Assembly (NCBI GenBank): GCA_051846895.1
Contig: JBPYCQ010000005.1
Location: 186,001 to 250,000 of the forward strand
Direction: 5' to 3'
DNA: 64,000 nt
Source of the DNA: CALKAL01 sp051846895
Lineage (GTDB): Bacteria > Bacillota > Bacilli > Bacillales > Alkalibacillaceae
The notes under the pieces are model-generated. The model made no database searches. It worked only from the letters and a program-made list of their open reading frames with translations, and was not told where the DNA came from. Below, one piece after another: positions 61,286 through 64,000 of the stretch (within the stretch, counting starts at the first letter, position 1; every line of letters starts with the position of its first letter). Position numbers and translations under genes: made by a program.

Positions 61286-61400
61286 AGGATTTAAAAGGTG
61301 ATGTCTCCTTACCTTTATTAACAGGAGGCACTCGGCTGTGCTGTGGGTTGAAAAATCACCTTAGACACAAGTTGTCGATAGTGCAGCGTGAGGCGGGGTT
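61286..61400 (+). ncRNA. Candidate structured leader RNA between galU and the pseudopilin gene
   Basis: Outer stem AAGGTGAT (61295-61302) with ATCACCTT (61355-61362); inside, CTCCT (61305) pairs with AGGAG (61323), followed by the small hairpin GCAC/GTGC. There is no ORF. Position inside an exopolysaccharide operon is where the EAR (epsC RNA) antitermination element is found in Bacillales, but I cannot confirm the match from memory. Confidence 0.4.
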
Positions 61401-61463
61401 AGATGCCCTTAATTTATTTACATATCTTTTTATTGTCATAATAAACTGAAATGAGATGGATGA

Positions 61464-61835
61464 ATGAATAGAAAATGGAATCATGGTGTTACTCTATTAG
61501 AACTCTTAGCTGTAATCACAGTCATAGGCATTATTACATTAATTGCTGTACCAATTTATCATAATTATGTTGAACATGCTGAAGAAGAGGTCTGCCACAC
61601 AAATTCAAATCACTTGGAAAGAATGTATGAGCTAGAGTTAGCAATTGATCAAAAAATGCATTCGGATTCTTTATTTAGAGCATTTTTATTGGAACACACA
61701 ATAAATCCATGCCCAACTGAAGGCATTATTACTTATGAAAATGTCCTGTGTAGCATTCATGGAAGTGATAGTGAATCTGATGATAATCCTAATAATGAGG
61801 AAGAAGATGATAATGGTGGAGTACCATACTTATAA
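61464..61835 (+). CDS. Type IV pilin-like (pseudopilin) protein
   Basis: A 123-residue protein with a prepilin signal: short basic leader MNRKWNHG, then V-TLLELLAVITVIGIITLIAVPIY with the conserved Glu at position 5 of the mature form. The mature part has three cysteines and an acidic, Asp/Asn/Glu-rich C-terminus. ComGC-type or minor pseudopilins are related. No ATPase, peptidase or membrane assembly gene of a pilus is near, so it is an orphan in the exopolysaccharide locus. It has a weak ribosome site. Downstream 61836-62181 holds no recognised gene. Confidence 0.8.
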   Translation: MNRKWNHGVTLLELLAVITVIGIITLIAVPIYHNYVEHAEEEVCHTNSNHLERMYELELAIDQKMHSDSLFRAFLLEHTINPCPTEGIITYENVLCSIHGSDSESDDNPNNEEEDDNGGVPYL

Positions 61836-62181
61836 CCTGACATTGATTATTGCGAATATATAAATATTGAATGGTAATGCGGAACTGACTATCGTAATCA
61901 GATAAGATGCTGGAAACCTTGCGGAATAAGGGTTTGAGGCGTTTTTAGTGAGAATTATAGATTGATTGAATGGTATATATAATAGGAAGAAACTCGGTTT
62001 AGGGTGACAAATGCAAGAATATCTATTTCGTATTTGCTTGGTAGATTGAATAGATATTACGAGGTGGCTATTAGAATTAGATAACAAGTTTAGTGGTTTA
62101 GTAGTTGGTTGGAATGGAAAAACAACAGATTCTAATTAAGTCCTAATCTACTAAAGAACAAATTTTAAGGAGTGTAGCTAG

Positions 62182-62811
62182 ATGTACATGAAGGTTAAAA
62201 GATTGATAGATATCATTCTTTCTTTAATTGGACTTATCGTTTTATCACCTATTTTCTTAATCCTCATTATTGCTATTAAGATCGACTCAAGAGGTCCGGT
62301 TCTGTTTAAGCAAAAGCGTATTGGTATCAACAAAACACATTTCAATATCTTGAAATTCCGTACTATGAGAATAGATACTCCTAAGGACACTCCAACCCAT
62401 TTATTAAAGAACCCAGAACAATATATTACTAAAATGGGTAAGTTCTTGAGAAAGACTTCTCTTGATGAGCTACCTCAAATTTGGAATATCTTTGTTGGGC
62501 AAATGAGTATTATTGGTCCAAGACCGGCGTTGTGGAATCAATACGATCTTATTGCAGAACGAGATAAGTATGGTGCCAATGATGTTCCACCTGGATTGAC
62601 TGGATGGGCACAGATTAATGGTAGAGACGAGCTTCCTATTGAAGTGAAGGCGAAGTTGGATGGGGAGTACATTGAGAAGATTAGCCTCTGGATGGATGTA
62701 AAGTGCTTCTTCGGGACCATAGTTAGTGTAGTGAAGAGTGACGGGGTTGTTGAAGGCGGAACTGGTGTAAAGAAGGAAGTTGCGAGTACTAAGGAGACAG
62801 AAACTTCATGA
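62182..62811 (+). CDS. Initiating sugar transferase (WcaJ/EpsL-type polyprenyl glycosylphosphotransferase)
   Basis: Transfers a sugar-1-phosphate to undecaprenyl phosphate, the first membrane step of exopolysaccharide assembly. A 209-residue short form with one helix (about 8-30, IDIILSLIGLIVLSPIFLIL). Family motifs follow: GPVLFKQKRIGINKTHFNILKFRTMR, LRKTSLDELPQIWNIFVGQMSIIGPRP, PPGLTGWAQINGRD. The RBS AAGGAG lies nine bases before ATG. With the 4,6-dehydratase upstream, a diamino-sugar is a likely first sugar. Confidence 0.93.
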   Translation: MYMKVKRLIDIILSLIGLIVLSPIFLILIIAIKIDSRGPVLFKQKRIGINKTHFNILKFRTMRIDTPKDTPTHLLKNPEQYITKMGKFLRKTSLDELPQIWNIFVGQMSIIGPRPALWNQYDLIAERDKYGANDVPPGLTGWAQINGRDELPIEVKAKLDGEYIEKISLWMDVKCFFGTIVSVVKSDGVVEGGTGVKKEVASTKETETS

Positions 62812-62839
62812 AGGTAAATAGAGTAATAGAGGTGTTGAA

Positions 62840-63742
62840 ATGCTTTTAGTCACCGGAATCACTGGTCATACGGGAAAATACTTCTTACAAGAACTTATTA
62901 ATAATAAATATGAAGGCTCTATCCGCTGTGTTGTTAGGGAAACATCTAATACTTCTCTCTTGGATAACAGCGGCTTAAATATAGAAAAGGTTGTAGGAGA
63001 TTTAGAAGATCGAGACTTTATTGATAGGGTGATGATTGGTGTTGATACGGTAATGCACATCTATAATATTCACCATTCACCAATGATAGTTCAATCCGCA
63101 ATTAAGAATAAAGTAAAAAGAGCTATATTAGTACACACCACAGGAATTTACTCGAAATTCAAGTCTGCTTCCGAAGGGTATAAGAAAATCGAACAAGAGA
63201 TTAATGAACTCAATAGCAATCCTGAGTGTTCGACAAATATTACAATCCTAAGGCCCTCTATGATATATGGAGATCTTTGTGATAGAAATATAAGTAAGTT
63301 TATTAAGATGGTAGATAATTTCAGAATCATGCCTGTCATCAGTGGTGGAAATAGTTTAATTCAGCCAGTTAATGCGAGGGACTTAGGCAAAGCATTTTTC
63401 GATGTTTTAATTTCACCGCAGGAAACTGATGGTAAAGTTTATGATCTGTCAGGAGAGAAACCAATTAAAATGATCGATGTCTTCAAATTAATTAGTGAAG
63501 AACTTAATAAAAGTACAATATTTATCAGCGTACCTTTGGGCTTAGGAGTGCTGATGGCAAGGGTTCTTAAATATCTAACATTAGGAAGAATTGATTATAT
63601 AGAGAAAGTACAAAGAATGGGAGAAAACAGAAGTTATTCTCACGATAATGCTACTAAAGATTTCGGATATTCCCCCATGACTTTTGAAGAAGGAATACAA
63701 ATTGAAGTAGCTGAATACTTGGGGGCTAAAAAAGGAAAATGA
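62840..63742 (+). CDS. NAD(P)-dependent sugar epimerase/dehydratase (extended SDR)
   Basis: A 300-residue SDR enzyme. The cofactor loop is LVTGITGHTGKYFLQEL and the second acidic residue pattern VVGDLEDRDFIDRV follows. SEGYKKIEQEI carries the Y-x3-K active-site pair, then ILRPSMIYGD. The substrate is unknown; a nucleotide sugar is likely. ATG follows TAGAGGTG. Its stop overlaps the start of the next gene (ATGA). Confidence 0.83.
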   Translation: MLLVTGITGHTGKYFLQELINNKYEGSIRCVVRETSNTSLLDNSGLNIEKVVGDLEDRDFIDRVMIGVDTVMHIYNIHHSPMIVQSAIKNKVKRAILVHTTGIYSKFKSASEGYKKIEQEINELNSNPECSTNITILRPSMIYGDLCDRNISKFIKMVDNFRIMPVISGGNSLIQPVNARDLGKAFFDVLISPQETDGKVYDLSGEKPIKMIDVFKLISEELNKSTIFISVPLGLGVLMARVLKYLTLGRIDYIEKVQRMGENRSYSHDNATKDFGYSPMTFEEGIQIEVAEYLGAKKGK

Positions 63743-64000
63743 AAAAAGTATTAATATTAGCAAACCATTTTATAACAATTTATGCCTTTAGAAAAGAATT
63801 AGTAAAAGAATTATTAGAACATGGGTATGAAGTCTATCTTGCTTTACCAGAATCTGAAGAAAATATTTATTTTGAGAATATGGGTTGTAAGATAGTAGAA
63901 ACACCACTAGATAGAAGGGGGACAAATCCTGTATCTGATATAAAATTGCTCTTTCAGTATATAAGAGTAATAAGAGATATTAACCCTGACATAGTGCTAA
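63739..64000 (+). CDS. Glycosyltransferase family 4, N-terminal part (3' truncated by window)
   Basis: The first 87 residues of a GT-B glycosyltransferase: MKKVLILANHFITIYAFRKE, ELLEHGYEVYLALPES, RRGTNPVSDIKLLFQYIRVI and INPDIVL. This is the acceptor domain pattern of EpsD/CapM-type enzymes in exopolysaccharide clusters. It overlaps the epimerase gene by four bases. The frame is open to the window end. Confidence 0.8.
   Translation, partial: MKKVLILANHFITIYAFRKELVKELLEHGYEVYLALPESEENIYFENMGCKIVETPLDRRGTNPVSDIKLLFQYIRVIRDINPDIVL

Overview
The window is a chromosomal segment from a spore-forming, flagellated member of the Bacillaceae. The gene order atpA-atpG-atpD-atpC, ywzB, ywmB, murA, spoIID, spoIIQ, spoIIID, mbl, flhO, flhP, fabZ matches the Bacillus subtilis order at this locus. 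Many proteins are acidic, which would fit a halotolerant organism, but that is inference and I do not name a genus. No rRNA, tRNA, CRISPR array or prophage was seen.

Layout. (1) 1-7.9 kb: the end of the ATP synthase operon, then envelope and sporulation genes, with a perfect 14-bp match to the Noc nucleoid-occlusion site at 3519. (2) 7.9-11.3 kb: two 21-bp-period tandem arrays on either side of spoIIID, plus an acyl-CoA synthetase gene sitting between spoIIID and mbl. (3) 11.5-17.2 kb: mbl, two basal-body rod genes, an EpuA-like gene, fabZ, an acidic lipoprotein and comK, with a third 21-bp-period array before comK. (4) 17.2-24.4 kb: a catabolic island with a PrpF-type isomerase, GntR regulator, tripartite tricarboxylate transporter, split AbrB-type membrane protein and methylisocitrate lyase. 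(5) 24.5-29.4 kb: TetR regulator, adaptor lipoprotein and RND pump. (6) 29.4-51.3 kb: a cell-wall and secondary-polymer region (LytR-CpsA-Psr protein, SH3/glucosaminidase autolysin, NERD protein, UDP-sugar dehydrogenase, MurJ-like flippase, CsaB, TagA, glycosyltransferases, deacetylase, O-antigen-ligase-like protein), with eight copies of an intergenic 21-bp-period element. (7) 51.3-57.4 kb: an SLH-domain S-layer protein with a long leader, a lipoprotein and a second O-antigen-ligase-like protein with a TPR tail. (8) 57.5-64 kb: the first part of an exopolysaccharide cluster (4,6-dehydratase, Wzz-like, GalU, pseudopilin, initiating sugar transferase, epimerase, start of a glycosyltransferase) with a candidate structured RNA.

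How the genes fit together: CsaB pyruvylates the wall polymer to which SLH domains bind. The nearby dehydrogenase, TagA, deacetylase, glycosyltransferases, flippase, ligase-like proteins and LCP protein are a plausible set for making and attaching that polymer, and the S-layer gene lies in the same region. The 17-24 kb island looks like import and breakdown of a methylated or unsaturated tricarboxylate.

The most unusual feature is the family of short tandem arrays. Three unrelated conserved cores occur in arrays with the same 21-bp period (two turns of B-DNA). The GGCTGATAA family is dispersed in eight intergenic places, and its copies keep the same uneven spacing (19, 20, then 21 bp) and a similar order of core variants although the bases between cores have diverged. 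I could not run a search; all family calls come from reading motifs, lengths and neighbours.
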